A stretch of 64,000 bases of DNA, taken from Delphinus delphis. Its lineage: Eukaryota; Chordata; Mammalia; Artiodactyla; Delphinidae. Below, piece by piece: positions 12,661 through 24,121 of this stretch (its first letter is position 1; every line of letters starts with the position of its first letter). The position numbers and the translations under genes were made by a program. The DNA lies in NCBI RefSeq assembly GCF_949987515.2, contig NC_082687.1, forward strand, positions 24,350,148 to 24,414,147, in the 5' to 3' direction. The notes below the pieces were generated by a model that was given only the letters and a program-made list of their open reading frames with translations, was not told the origin of the DNA and searched no databases.

Positions 12661-12869
12661 TTGTTTTTTTTTTTTTGCGGTACGCGGGCCTCTCACTGTT
12701 GTGGCCTCTCCTGTTGCGGAGCACAGGCTCCGGACGCGCAGGCTCATTGGCCATGGCTCACGGGCCCAGCCGCTCCGCGGCATGTGGGATCTTCCTGGAC
12801 CGGGGCACGAACCCGTGTTCCCTGCATCAGCAGGCGGACTCTCAACCACTGCGCCACCAGGGAAGCCCC
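12661..12869 (-). mobile_element. CHR-type tRNA-derived SINE
   Basis: Reverse-complement SINE: poly-T at 12661-12676, then the body, ending in CCACCAGGGAAGCCCC, the complement of the cetacean SINE head. It is flanked by a perfect 15-bp duplication CAGTCTTTAGTTTTT (12646-12660 and 12870-12884). The open frames of 60-80 codons across it on both strands are SINE artefacts and recur in all copies in this window. Confidence 0.95.
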
Positions 12870-12885
12870 CAGTCTTTAGTTTTTA

Positions 12886-13557
12886 AAGGATGTGTATTTA
12901 TTCTTTAACTTTATTGGCTGCCCTTCCTTGGTGGACTCACACTTCGGTAACAATGTCTCCTGAAATTCCTTGGTGAGACTGCACTTTAAGTGCGTCTTCT
13001 CTCCTGTTTAACAATTAAAATTTTTTATAATGCAAATGTTTCCTCTATTTAAAACCTTTAAAAAGTATTCAAACAGGATTGGACAGTCAGCAGCATTTAT
13101 CCAGAGGTCGGCGCTATACCATGCGACTGAATGAGACTGTCGAGATTGTGCTGGAGTGACCAAGGAAATGCAATTCCTGCCCACATGGAGTTCACAACTG
13201 CATGGATATTCAGCTCCCACGGATGAAGAAAAAACCTCAATTCCCGTTAACAATGCACAAATGAAAACAAAGAAAATAAGTGATTAGGTGAGAATCAATG
13301 GCTGAAATGCCATTCGAACTAAAATCCCTAGAAGTTGAGTGAAAAGCCAGGATTTAAAGAAAGAGACAAAGATCAATGAGGATAAGGTACTTGCAAAAGG
13401 AAATGACAAATGCATGAATATAACTTCATTAATTTCCTAGAGTCTATAAACTACCCTATGAGTTTGGCCTGTAGCCTCTCCTTTCTTAGTTATCTGTGCT
13501 TCCTTAGTTATCTGTGCTTTCCCTTAAATGTATCATATTCTATTCTGAATTCAATTG
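12886..13557. other. Intergenic, no gene seen
   Basis: No recognisable coding sequence, RNA gene or clear repeat. One short repeat of TCCTTAGTTATCTGTGCTT occurs around 13482-13520. Confidence 0.5.
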
Positions 13558-13571
13558 TTTCTGTACTTTAA

Positions 13572-14030
13572 TTTTTTAAATTGAAGTATAGTTGATTTAC
13601 AGTGTTGTGTTAGGTTTGGGTGTACAGCAAAGTGATTCAGTTATACATGAATATACATGTGTATATATATATATTCTTTTTCATATTATTTTCCATTAGA
13701 GGTTATTACAAGATATTGAATATAGCTCCCTGTGCTATATAGTAGGTTCTTGTTGTTTATTTATTTCATATATAGTAGTATCTGTTAATCCCAAATTCCT
13801 AATTTATCCCTCCCCCCTTTTCCCCTTTGATAACCATAAATTTGTTTTCTATGTCTGTGAGTCTATTTCTGTTTTGTAAATAAGTTCATTTGTATTATTG
13901 TCTAGATTCCACATATAAGTGATATCGTATGATATTTATCTTTCTCTCTGACTTACTTCACTTAGTATGATCATCTCTAGGTCCATCCCTGTTGCTGCAC
14001 ATGGCATGATTTCATTCTTTTTTCTGTACT
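13572..14030 (-). mobile_element. L1 3' end, 5'-truncated, minus strand
   Basis: Reverse complement of the L1 3' UTR and ORF2 tail (TTGATTTACAGTGTTGTGTTAG, then CTCCCTGTGCTATATAGTAGG, CTGACTTACTTCACTTAG). It is flanked by the perfect 14-bp duplication TTTCTGTACTTTAA (13558-13571 and 14031-14044). It lies next to or within an older L2 fragment. Confidence 0.9.
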
Positions 14031-14044
14031 TTAAATGGCAGGGA

Positions 14045-14345
14045 GGAGTCACTTCATACACTCCTTCCAGCGCATCCTTGGGTCCCAGCTGAAATGTCAT
14101 TTTCACAGACAGGCTTTTTCCAGTCACTTAATCTGAAATGGATGTGCCTTTGTTATTCTCCATCTTAGCATTTCTTTCATAGCCTTTACCGTAATTATTC
14201 AATCATAAGTTCACTTGTGACCTTACTAGATTGTCTTCCTTACTAGATTATTAGCTATCTAGAGGCAGGGTGTTTGTACTACTTTTCATTTCTGGGTACA
14301 CATCGCTTAGCACAGTGGCTGGTGCTTAATGTTTGTTGAAATAGA
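14045..14345 (+). repeat. L2 fragment
   Basis: Shows diverged L2 blocks: CAGCTGAAATGTCATTTTCACAGACAGGC..., CTAGAGGCAGGGTGTTTG and CACAGTGGCTGGTGCTTAATG. Non-coding. Confidence 0.55.
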
Positions 14346-16420
14346 ATTAAATAGCACATATTTCTGTGAAGTCCAGAAATCCATATATAAAACCAATTTG
14401 AATATCCAAACTCGTTTTATTTTAAACATTTACCAAATTTAAGTTTTGCTAACTTCTGATACACAGACCATGTATATCTACATGACTGTTTATATATGCA
14501 TATATACATATGTAATTCACATCTATGGAATACTTTGAGCTTTACCTATGAAATTAATTTCAATTTGGGTCAAATATTTCATCTTTTGCAAGAAACCTAA
14601 TGTGTTCATGAAAATCTTGAATCCATGGAGGTAAGGAATAGAATCCCGGGTAGGACTGGGATATGGGAGCGGGGTGGTCAGACATGCCACGAGCCCATAC
14701 AGGGTGCATTGGTGCAGATTAGAAAAAGGAGCCACATCATCTGGGCAGACACGGCCATGCACCAATAAACTCAGCTTGGTGAGTGGAGCAGGCCTTCAGC
14801 TCCCATTCCCTGACACAGCTGGATGCCTTGCCCTGGGTGCAACCGGCATGTAGGTGGCAGTCCTACAGGGAGAGCTCAGTGATGGTGCAAGCAGAAGATG
14901 GTGTTCTGGCCACCCTTGTACAGCTCCATTCCTTGCTAGACTGATTTAATTTGTCTGGAGGAGGTTGGTTGGGTAGGGGTCTTTTCTTCTCACCACTTCT
15001 GATGATTTAGCTGAAGGAGATCTCCCCGATTGAAAAAGTCCATTTTTCAGGTTCAAGTGTGCAGATGGCCATGCAGCCTCCAAGTGGGCTTTCATGGTTT
15101 AATCTTAGGAAATAGCCCAGTGTTGATTCTTGATTCCTAAAAAGAAATATGCTGTCAATCTGGCTGTAGATGAGCTTTGCAATTTCCCTCTGCAAAAAAC
15201 GAATTGGAAGTTAGTTCACTTGTATAACACTGCTTAGTGACTATTTGGAACTTCTATCAGTGGCGCTGAAAATAAATGCAGCTAACTCATCAGTGACCCG
15301 ATTTATGGACTGGCGTGATGAAGAGCAGATGGGATCAGTTCTAGCTCCCATGGATCAAGAAGGAACAAGTCTGTCTCATTTCAGTAATCGTTCATAAACT
15401 CTATATCTTTAACTTAGGGTCACAGTTCATAACATCTGCATAATTTTTTAAAACCAAAATTAATTTACCTTTAAATGTCCTTAGTCTTTAAGTATGAACC
15501 ATAAGGAAGGCCTGTTCCAAAACTAAGATGAATTCATCACTTGGGGTGGGAGCTCATAGCACTGAAATAGAATTTTTAAAGGATTTTTTTTTATTTTGGA
15601 AAAACAATGTAAAACTGGTGTTTGGGAATAAAGCTTTAGATGGTGGAAAGCAACCTAGATTGGGCCCCTGGTTTTTAAACTACCTAATTAGATGAGATTG
15701 TACAAGTCATATAATCTCGATGGGATTCACTTATAGATTTGTTTATTAAATGAGAGGTTAAAGTTTTAAAGTCTTTCTAGCTCTATGATTTTCTTTATAT
15801 TAAAAAGTCTTCAAAGCAGGAAGAATGTCAGATAAAGCAGTCTGTGGGATCAGAAGAAGCATTTGCGATCACAAGCATACAGAAGTCTTGTGTATACAAC
15901 GGCCCCTGGGAGAAATGTTAAGTAAGTCATAGGGGCCCTACAATGAGCTCAGGTCTGGACTGAATATCTCAGCAGATTCTTCTCAGCTATTCTAATCTGT
16001 CACCTCTTTTGGGAAAAACCTAGCTCCACTAGCAAATCCAGGCCCAGGAAGAGAAAGGGGCAGAAGCCTTATCTAGCCACTGCGACCACGTTAACAATAA
16101 GTAGTTTAATCAGCTATCCACACCCACGGTCACCAACTTTTACATCAGCTTGGTGAAATCTGTGCCTGAAGAGCGAAGCAAATCCAAATATGGTGAATGT
16201 TCCTCCATTGCCAAAATGAGGAAACGGCCTTATCTCCTCTTCAGAACCCATCTACCAGAAAGTCAGCTCCCCTGTTAAATACTCAAGTGGGCAGAAAGCA
16301 CATTTTGTGATGCAACCCCACAGAGACTCCTCTTGATGCCAACTTGCGGGGATCCAATCAATGCCAAGTCACCACTCTTGATAAGGCACAAATCACTTTA
16401 GAAACACCTTCTTTGCGCAG
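14346..16420. other. HHIP upstream flank, no gene seen
   Basis: About 2 kb of mostly unique, moderately A+T-rich sequence leading to the CpG island. Short open frames (14523-14765 and 15007-15195, both minus) have no recognisable domain. A one-mismatch GLI-type motif GGGGTGGTC lies at 14671-14679. The G+C-richer piece at about 14640-14900 resembles an old repeat that I cannot name. Confidence 0.5.
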
Positions 16421-17478
16421 ACTTTGTCTAGCGGGGGTGGGGGTAGCTATTTAACTTATTTAGGTTCCCGGGATACGTAGCGCGCATCCCGCTCATCGAC
16501 GCCTGCAAACCTACTAATAATTCTTCGTCCAGAGCTGATGTCTCTGTGTTTACACCCCTGCGGAAATCTCCCCAGGATTTTTTTTTTCCATTTAAAATGA
16601 ATGCTGATTCCATGGCCAGCTTCTTCTCCGTTCCTACACCTGGGGCAGGGGAACCTGCGTTCCTGCGTTCCCGGGGAGGCACCAGCGGGGCCCGGCTAAG
16701 TTCCAGGGCACAGGTGGGGCCCTCGAACGGGGCGTCCGGGGCCAGCCCGCCCAGGACCCAGGCGAGAGCAACCCTTCCAGGAGGCCCCGACACCCCACCT
16801 CACGCACACGCGCTTGTGCCACTCCAAGAGCGCGCAGGACTTAGGCAAGGATGGCTACATCTTCTCGGCACAGTCTTCAAACCACCTCCACATACTCAGC
16901 GGCTTGCAGCATCTGGGCTGTTGCCCCCGTCTCTCAATCAGACCCCCAGGACGATTTTTAGCGGCTCGAGCTTCACTCTGGAAATCACCGGGGTCTGGGG
17001 GAGTCCAAGCGGGCCAGGGGAGGGAAAGGGGCCGGAGAGCTCCCTCCCGCCAACTCCAGCCCACTCGGCTCATCCTCCCTCCCGGGAGAGGCGCGGACAG
17101 GGACCGGGGCAGGGGAGGCCCTGGAAGGCTCCCCTCCCTTCTCGCCTCCCACAGCCCTCTCTTACTCACTTTCTCTCGGCGCCTCAGCGCGGCCGCCTCA
17201 CGGCCGGGGTCGCACGGAGGGGCTGCGCGAGGAGCGAGGAGCGGGCGGGGAGCCACCGGGCCGCGTCCCAGTCCTAGGCGGGCCGGCCGGGGGGACCAGG
17301 GCCGTGCACGCCCCCACCCGGACGGCGCGGCCAAGCGGGCGCGCGGCGTCCCGCGCCCTCCAGGCTGGCTCCGAGGACTCCGCCGGGCCCTCCCCCTCCG
17401 CCCGCCGCCACGGCCCGCGGCCCCTCCCCACCGCACCCCGGAGGCCGCCGGAGCCGCCCCCTCCCCTCCCCCCAACCC

Positions 17479-17488
17479 GGGCGGGGGC
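17479..17488 (+). promoter_or_regulatory. GC box (SP/KLF-type)
   Basis: GGGCGGGGGC, just upstream of the CRE palindrome and about 70-90 bases upstream of the TATA-like stretch and presumed start. Motif match only. Confidence 0.5.
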
Positions 17489-17501
17489 GCGCGAGCAGCG
17501 G

Positions 17502-17509
17502 TGACGTCA
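17502..17509. promoter_or_regulatory. Full palindromic CRE (TGACGTCA)
   Basis: Exact 8-bp CREB/ATF palindrome in the core promoter, 14 bases after the GC box and about 37 bases before a TATA-like TTAAAAAG. Full CREs close to a start site within CpG islands are frequently bound by CREB/ATF; occupancy here is inferred. Confidence 0.6.
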
Positions 17510-17545
17510 AGGGGCGCGCGGTGGCAGCACCTCCCCGCGCGCTAG

Positions 17546-17553
17546 TTAAAAAG
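17546..17553 (+). promoter_or_regulatory. TATA-like element TTAAAAAG
   Basis: A short A+T island in otherwise G+C-rich promoter DNA. If used, transcription would start about 25-30 bases downstream, near 17575-17582. That would place the leader at about 525-530 bases. The start site is inferred, not seen. Confidence 0.35.
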
Positions 17554-17576
17554 AAGAAGAAAAGAGGGAACGAAAC

Positions 17577-17843
17577 ATGAGAGGCTGTGTGAGAAGCTGC
17601 AGCCGCCGGCAGAGGAGACCTCAGCATCATCTAGAGCCCAGCGCTGGCCCTGCCTCCGCCTGCCCCGCCGCCGCCGCCGCCGCCGCCGTTTCTGTTCCTG
17701 CTACTACTGTCTCACCTAAACAACTCCCGTTACACGGACAAGTGAACCTCTGTGGCCGTCTTCTCCTCCTCTTCTACCTCCTCTTCCAACTCCTTCCCTC
17801 TTCCCACTCCTCAGCCGCAGCAGAAAGCCCCCCACCCAACTGA
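17577..17843 (+). CDS. Candidate upstream ORF in HHIP leader (88 aa)
   Basis: ATG at 17577 in context GAAACATGA opens an 88-codon frame ending 262 bases before the HHIP start. It includes a seven-alanine run encoded by the (CCG)8 tract and a hydrophobic leucine-rich stretch near the C-terminus. It resembles no protein I know. Whether it is in the mRNA depends on the start site being upstream of 17577. If translated it would be expected to reduce initiation at the HHIP ATG. It may equally be chance openness in CpG-rich sequence. Confidence 0.3.
   Translation: MRGCVRSCSRRQRRPQHHLEPSAGPASACPAAAAAAAVSVPATTVSPKQLPLHGQVNLCGRLLLLFYLLFQLLPSSHSSAAAESPPPN
17665..17688 (+). repeat. (CCG)8 trinucleotide run in 5' leader
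   Basis: Eight uninterrupted CCG units inside the inferred HHIP leader. Such runs are length-variable and can form structure in mRNA leaders. Confidence 0.9.
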
Positions 17844-18105
17844 CACTGGCACCACCGCAAACGGTGTCAACCGCACTTTATCTCGGTCCTCGGGCTCCCC
17901 TGAGGCATTGGGCCCATCGCCTCGTCTTTTATTTTTTGCAAAGTTGCATCGCTCTACATCTTCTCGCCCCCGCCACCTCTCTCTGCCTCTCGAGTGTCCT
18001 GCCGCCCCGCAGCCTCCTCCTGGAGCTGCGCCCTAGTGCCCCTGCTGGGCAGTGGCCTTCCCCCCCCATCCTCCCGCGCCCAGCCCCTGCCGCGCGGGGC
18101 AGGCG

Positions 18106-18384
18106 ATGCTGAAGATGCTCTCTTTTAAGCTGCTGCTGTTAGCCGTGGCTCTGGGCTTCTTTGAAGGAGATGCTAAGTTTGGGGAAAGAAGCGAAGGGAG
18201 CGGAGCGAGGAGGAGAAGGTGCCTGAATGGGAACCCTCCGAAGCGCCTGAAAAGGAGAGATAGGCGGATGATGTCCCAGCTGGAGCTGCTGAGTGGGGGA
18301 GAGATGCTGTGCGGTGGCTTCTACCCTCGGCTGTCCTGCTGCCTGCGGAGTGACAGCCCCGGGCTGGGGCGCCTGGATAGCAAG
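18106..18384 (+). CDS. HHIP: HHIP coding exon 1 (residues 1-93)
   Basis: Hedgehog-interacting protein binds Sonic, Indian and Desert hedgehog at the cell surface or in the matrix and damps the pathway as a feedback inhibitor. This exon encodes residues 1-93. The ATG at 18106 (MLKMLSFKLLLLAVALGFF) is the first in-frame ATG; the frame is open upstream only from a GTG at 18052. Residues 5-19 form a hydrophobic signal peptide. A basic stretch follows (four Arg at 35-38, then Lys/Arg-rich 46-54), a plausible part of the heparan-sulfate-binding surface reported for the HHIP N-terminus. Cys39, Cys69, Cys78 and Cys79 begin the cysteine-rich domain. The exon ends on a codon boundary at CAAG/gtaggc. 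The text is nearly identical to human HHIP as I remember it. Confidence 0.96.
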
Positions 18385-21300
18385 GTAGGCACGCACCCGC
18401 CTCGCAGCTGCGAGGTTGGCATACTGGCTGGGTGGGGTGCCTTGTGGCTCCGGCAGTGCTGGTGACGGGAAGAGGGGCGAAACTTCTCTGGGGAGTTCTT
18501 TTCGATAACTTTTCTAAAGCGCTAGCGTGATTCGTTTGTGTGTTCCTCTGGGGTGCGCAGATACCTCTCCCGCCCCCAAGAGTCTCCGGTCGGGATGCTG
18601 TGCAAAACTGCCTGTCTCAGAAAAGAGAAGCTTCTGTGGTACCCGCATTCTGGGCTGGGTAAATACTTTATAAGAATCGCGATTAACAGTGTGTTTTGGA
18701 TCGAATCGGGCATTGGTTGCGGTAAAACTGTAAATGAAGGTGGCTGTGGTTTCTGGTTTATTTTTCTAGGGTAAAAAGATTTGTGCAGCTTCTCCACGTG
18801 CTCGGTTAGAGAGAGGATTGAATCGTAAAGGATGTTGAAGCACGGTTGGTTTATGATCCCCAGCCCCGTCAGAGGGGGGGGTGTCTTGCATTACAATAGT
18901 TAAATAGCGAAAAGGAACTCCTGGTACTCCAGTTTAGAACCCCAAAATTGGCGAAAGATTTTGCTGGGGCATGTTTATCACGTAAAACCGAGGCGATTCT
19001 CCTCCTGTCACGTTTTGTAACATTATAAATTCGGGTTTTCAGTGGTAGTTAGTTGTCTAGGAAGATCTTCTCCAGAAACTTGTTTTAGGGGTAATGGCAT
19101 TTACATTTTCCCGATGTTAATAAGTTTAAACAAATACGAAAATAGTGTTGGTTGGGTGTGAAGACATGCTTATATTTGAGTTTGCAACCTTTTTCTTGCC
19201 CTGGGTTGCAGTAATGTGTGTTCTCTACTGCATTCCAAGGAAAGACTCCGGGGATCAGTCATTAACAATCCCTGCGCATGAAATAAACAATCAGGTGTCT
19301 TTGCCCCCCACCCTTCCCCCATTTTAGGTTTAATTAAGAATTCCCCTGTTACAACACTGCAGTTGTCAAGGTCTGAGAGACTCTTGGAAAACTTCTGCTT
19401 CAGTCTTGCTGGCCCAGGCATTAAAAAAAAAAAAAAAAAAAACCCAGGCTGAATCTAATTTTTATGCTCAGTTCACGGTAGATTTCACTCTATTCTCATG
19501 TAAACAGCTCCTACGAATCAACATATGTGTCTGGGTGGTATCTCTCACTTTGTTTTGTAACAAAAAGCCATATTGCATCATTTAATTTGCTCAAGTCATG
19601 CAAATAGGAAAAAATCAATAGGACAAAAAGGGGTCGACTTATCCTCTTCCCCACTAAACTGCTGCCCACACACAGAGTCCTGTTGCTTATGGCAAAAGAA
19701 TAACAACAACACCATTGTGTTTGTTAGTTGGTTCACTAATGGGTGAAACTAGAGAACATCATTCTCTTTCAGTCCCCAGCTCTGTCCAAATGTTCATGCC
19801 TTTTGAGGGAGCATTTGTCCAACTCCCTCTATTCCCAGCTGAGTGAGAACTGTCTTGCTGCAGGTTTTCAGCTGTAACTCTCTCTTTATTCTTACCACAT
19901 GCAGCAGTAGTCTGAGATTCAGGGAACAGATATTCCCGCATTTTGTTCCAAACAATGTCATTAAGCTCCTGTGTTGTAATTGAATTAAAGTACAAAATCG
20001 CTACATTCACATCAGCTCCAGGGTTTTCACCAGGAGCAGGACAGAACCAGGAAATTGAGAGAAAGGATTCGAAATATTTGGCATTAAGCCTCCCCGTGTG
20101 CAATATACGCTATGAATGTACCAATGATCCGCAGACCCCTGCAATACTGAACTCTTCCAGGTACAGGAGGAGTGAAAACTTTTTCTTAACTAAATGTAGT
20201 GGGGAGCTGGGTGGGGGTGGGTGCGCTGAGACTGAGGGGAGTTATAACCCTTAAGAGAAATTATATAAATTTTTTTAAAGAAATCATTCTTTAGGAATCA
20301 TTCTGCCACGTTAGCTATCCACATTCCTTTCCGTTTTATGTGCTTCCAATCTCCAACAAACCCCTACTCATTTGGAAAATGTGTCTGAATTAAATTTGGT
20401 ACACTAGACTTTGCTGGTTCCATTACGAGTGGTTTATAAACCAACAATACTCAAATTGTTCCAATCAGGGATTTGATATAGTTATGCATATGCATTCTTG
20501 ACCCATGTTAGTTCTCAAGTTTTAATAGTTTTTAAAACATGTTATTTTATAATAAACTTCAGTGTTTCCCTTTTTTCCCCCTAAGCCTTCCTGGCTTATA
20601 ATATATGTTAGGGTCTTATTTCATAATGTGTGTGCAGGAGAGATGATGGCTATTTGAAAGGGCCCTTTTTTTGTTCATGAAAAAAAAAAAATTTCCCCAG
20701 AAAGGTTTCTGCAACTTTTCAAGAAACTACAGGAGTAGCTTTTTCCTAAGTGAAGAAACTTCATAGACAGATAGATAGTAGCAAACTGAGTAGAATATTG
20801 ATCATACTTAGCTGTGCGATTAAGTCCAGTTTCCAGGCTAACCCATTTTCTTTAATATGTAATGAACTATTGAATGTAATTGAGTTCAATTCTTTAGCTA
20901 TGGTACTATTCTTCTAAGTTATTCTATATTTTCATTTCTTTGTATATTTTAATAGTTTTGTGTACTGTAACGAGATGGTTAACTACTGTTACAAATAAGT
21001 ACTGCCAATATCTAGCAAGTTATATTGTCTTAGCAATATTTTTGCAGCTCCTAAATACAAGATGCTAAAAGGATCTAATTCCCATTAGCCAAATTGAATC
21101 TGCAACCAACTGAAATACCCCCATTTCTAAAACTTAACTTGTAGCCACAGAGGCATAGAAGCTCTCTCTACCTTGGGTGGTTTCACAGCCAAAGCTGTCA
21201 AGGAATGGGTGAAAAGTAATTGTTTTCAAGTGTGCCCTTTTACAATCATTTGTTTGCTCTGGCTCTTTCAGGGACAAAGGCTATTGTTGAACACATCCAA

Positions 21301-24121
21301 CTAAACAAATAACTCATCCTGGGGTCCCTTTAACAGCTGCCTTAGTACAATGATCTATTTACATATTAGCCTAAAATTGAAACTGAACTCTTTAATGACA
21401 TAATCCAGCACTACAGTCCAGAGACGCATGTGTTCTACCCAACAGCTGAACAACCTTGTAGGCATATGAGTTTTAGAAATAACTTTTTGTGTACCAAGTG
21501 ATCTTAAGGCGTCATCTTAATATACTGTCCTGTATTTTCTCCTTTTGTCCCCTGATCGAACCCATGTGGGTGCCTTTTTATCCTCTCTCTTTAGTTACTT
21601 GATAAATAAAGAGAAATACAGAAGGTCTCTGTCACCCATTTTACTATTTGTTGATAAACTGTAGTTGTAGGCCACGCTTCACTGTGTATTCCAGGATTTA
21701 TCTTACCTTCCTTGTATGGGTTTTACTTTCATGTGGCTGAAGATTAGAGGATGACCTGCCAGATGTTATAAATTAGTCAGCAACAGCCACAATCATTACT
21801 AGGCACACTGTAATAATGATTCGAAGTTTTACATGATTTCCAAAGTATATTTAGTTTAAACCGCTATAATTTGATGGTTTCGTAGATGGCTTTTAAAAAT
21901 TGAAACAGGATATTAGCTTAAATTTCTTCTTAAGATTGATGACATTGTCAGACATAAAGTTAAGGACCTGTATAGACACAGACACTTAGGCAAAAAAGAA
22001 GAAAAAAATACCCAACCCACAGCAGCACTCATCTGTCTAAAACAGCGCTGCAGCTTGGGCTGAGTCAGTTTAATTGACTTCAGTAAGACTATTGGTTCAT
22101 TGAAACCAAAGCCAGAATGATGGCTCTATCTATCTTCAAATAGGTATTTACACTGCAGACCTCACACAGAGCAAAATGTTACCATCCTGCTGGGTTGGAA
22201 CAGCATGAAACTTTACAAAGAATAATATTATACTTGATTTCAGATAATTTATTGAATCCTATTTCTGCACTTTTGATGAGAGATCTTGTGGCCAGGACAC
22301 ATTCCAAAAATTGTAAAAGACAAAATTCTTGAGGCCCTAAAATCAAGCTCTTCCTGGATAGCAGCTGGGAGAGTATATGGGGATCGTTTTGTTTCAGCTA
22401 TAAAAAAATCGAAGCATGCATGTTCTCCATAAAACCAAAGGTAATTACATTCCAGTTTTTCCGCCAGCAAAAGCGGTGGCTTCAGCATCCTGCAGTTGTT
22501 TTGTTCTTAGTGGACTGCCGTATGATAAACAAACAGAACCGAGTTGAACAGTATTAATATTGAATAGATCTGGTGAGGTCTGCCAGAGTATGGACAACAA
22601 AAGACATTTAAAACATTCTTGGAATGCAAATTCTAAGTGTCTGGTGTATGTTTCCCCTTAGAAAACTTTAACCATTTAAGCTATTGTCATTTAAATAAAT
22701 TGGTAAAAATCAAAATGCAAACAGAATTGTGATTAATAATCACTTTTCTGAATATTGTAGATAGTTACGACTCATCATATTTATACACATTTTCTTTTTT
22801 CCAAAACAGGGTAGCTTCTATTGGACGTTTAAAATTTCAGCATGCCTTGTCTTCAACAATTTTTTTTAGTTGCTTTGCTCTTTCAGGTCCAAATTTTGTG
22901 ATCACTTAGAATATCTTTATCCTAAAAAATAGAAGCCATGGGATTCACTCAATTTACTCAAATTAGAATCTCAACTTCAGAATGAAATATTTGCTTTGAG
23001 CAGTGATCTATAGAGTTTAAAATGTTAATTTCAGTTCATAGTTCTAAAGAAATAATTAAGTATAAACATAGTTATATAAACTGGGAAAACACAAAATTCA
23101 ATCCCATGATGGTGTTTTTTAATACCATATGGTGTTTTTTAATATGAAAAATCAATGCTTAATTTAGACAGCACTGCATTTCACATCTCAGATATTGTGC
23201 TGATAGTCTGTATTTATATTTATTAGAGGCCGTCCTGAAGTCAGTTTTTTAAAGTTAGTACTAGACACTGAAACCGATTTTATCTGCAAAGTACTAATCT
23301 CAATGAATCAATAACTCTCAAGTTAGTCTTCTTGATATAAAAGACGTAACAATGCTGTATAAACAAAGATAAAAGTATGCCCTTTTTCACTGAAACTCAC
23401 TAAATACAATACAAAATCACTTTTATTAAACTCTTGTGTTTTTCGTGCATATGACATACCTGAGGAACTAGTTAGAACATTGTTCCTGGCTAAAATACAA
23501 TGAATAATAAAAATTGGTCTTAAACCTGTTTGACACAGCTTCAGGTATTATTTTTATAGAACATGAAAGGGCGATATTTCCGCCCCCCTTTAGAAAACTT
23601 TCCCTATGCAATCTGTGTACTGAAAATTAATTAAAATGAGAACAATGTAATTCAAGTAATATCTTTGAGAATGTCGTTAGGAATTTCAGGAGTGAAATAG
23701 ATTTTTACCCAAGACACAAATAAGCCACGTCTTAAATGTTGCTTTACGTACAGTGGGATAAAGGTATTTGGAGTTTTCAAGTTAAATTATCAGTCAGTGT
23801 ATACTTTGAGGCAGAGTAAGAAAAAGGGTTAAAGAATCTATATATAATTGTCATTTAATTTTTCACACCTGAAGGACAGATAAACAGACTTGGATTTGCA
23901 AGAGTAAGAAGCATGTCTGTGCATCCCTACCCTTTGCCCTCCCATCCCAACCCAAGAGACTGCACTTGTGTCCTTATAAAGGCATACTGTATTGTGACTT
24001 GGTGATTCTTTGCAGACAACAGCTAAATGACACTTTTCTCTTTCCATGATGACCAAAAAACATAACTAAACCCAACTTCACGGAACTAAAAAGAAGTTTG
24101 TTTCTGATTTATGGCTTTCAG
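18385..24121 (+). other. HHIP: HHIP intron 1
   Basis: 5.7 kb, GT...AG, phase 0. Mostly unique sequence with no gene inside; an A20 run lies at 19423-19442. One-mismatch GLI-type motifs lie at 19532-19540 (TGGGTGGTA) and 21174-21182 (TGGGTGGTT). The first 700 bases are still in the fading edge of the CpG island. Small open frames, such as 19759-20103 minus, are not supported as genes. Confidence 0.85.

Larger units (their letters stand above)
17575..18105 (+). other. HHIP: HHIP 5' untranslated leader (inferred)
   Basis: G+C-rich, C/T-rich segment between the presumed start and the HHIP ATG at 18106. It holds a (CCG)8 run and an upstream ORF. No intron signal is needed between promoter and ATG, so leader and coding exon 1 are probably one exon. 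The left boundary is approximate. Confidence 0.55.
16640..18480. promoter_or_regulatory. HHIP: HHIP CpG island and promoter
   Basis: Very G+C-rich, CpG-dense sequence covering the proximal promoter, the 5' leader and coding exon 1. It is the only large CpG island in the unique part of the window. Hedgehog target genes such as HHIP are typically transcribed from such islands, and HHIP is known to be induced through GLI factors. Long open frames on both strands here (up to 243 codons) are expected in stop-poor CpG sequence and are not taken as genes. In human, the antisense lncRNA HHIP-AS1 starts divergently near this island; a counterpart on the minus strand is plausible but cannot be seen directly. 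Confidence 0.85.

Noticed and set aside
12661..12886. 60-80 codon proteins repeated at 12.7, 35.8 and 63.7 kb
   Set aside because: All are translations of the same SINE body in various frames (for example the GHGSRAQPL text), not genes.
14640..14960. G+C-richer segment upstream as a processed pseudogene
   Set aside because: No poly-A tail, no flanking duplication and no protein match in any frame; left as unclassified.
16546..17545. Long open frames (up to 243 codons) in the CpG island on both strands
   Set aside because: Stop codons are rare in such G+C-rich sequence; the frames overlap in several registers and show only low-complexity Pro/Ala/Arg/Gly content without a known domain.
18052..18105. 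In-frame extension of HHIP upstream of 18106
   Set aside because: The upstream frame starts only with GTG. The signal peptide begins at the ATG at 18106 and matches known HHIP.
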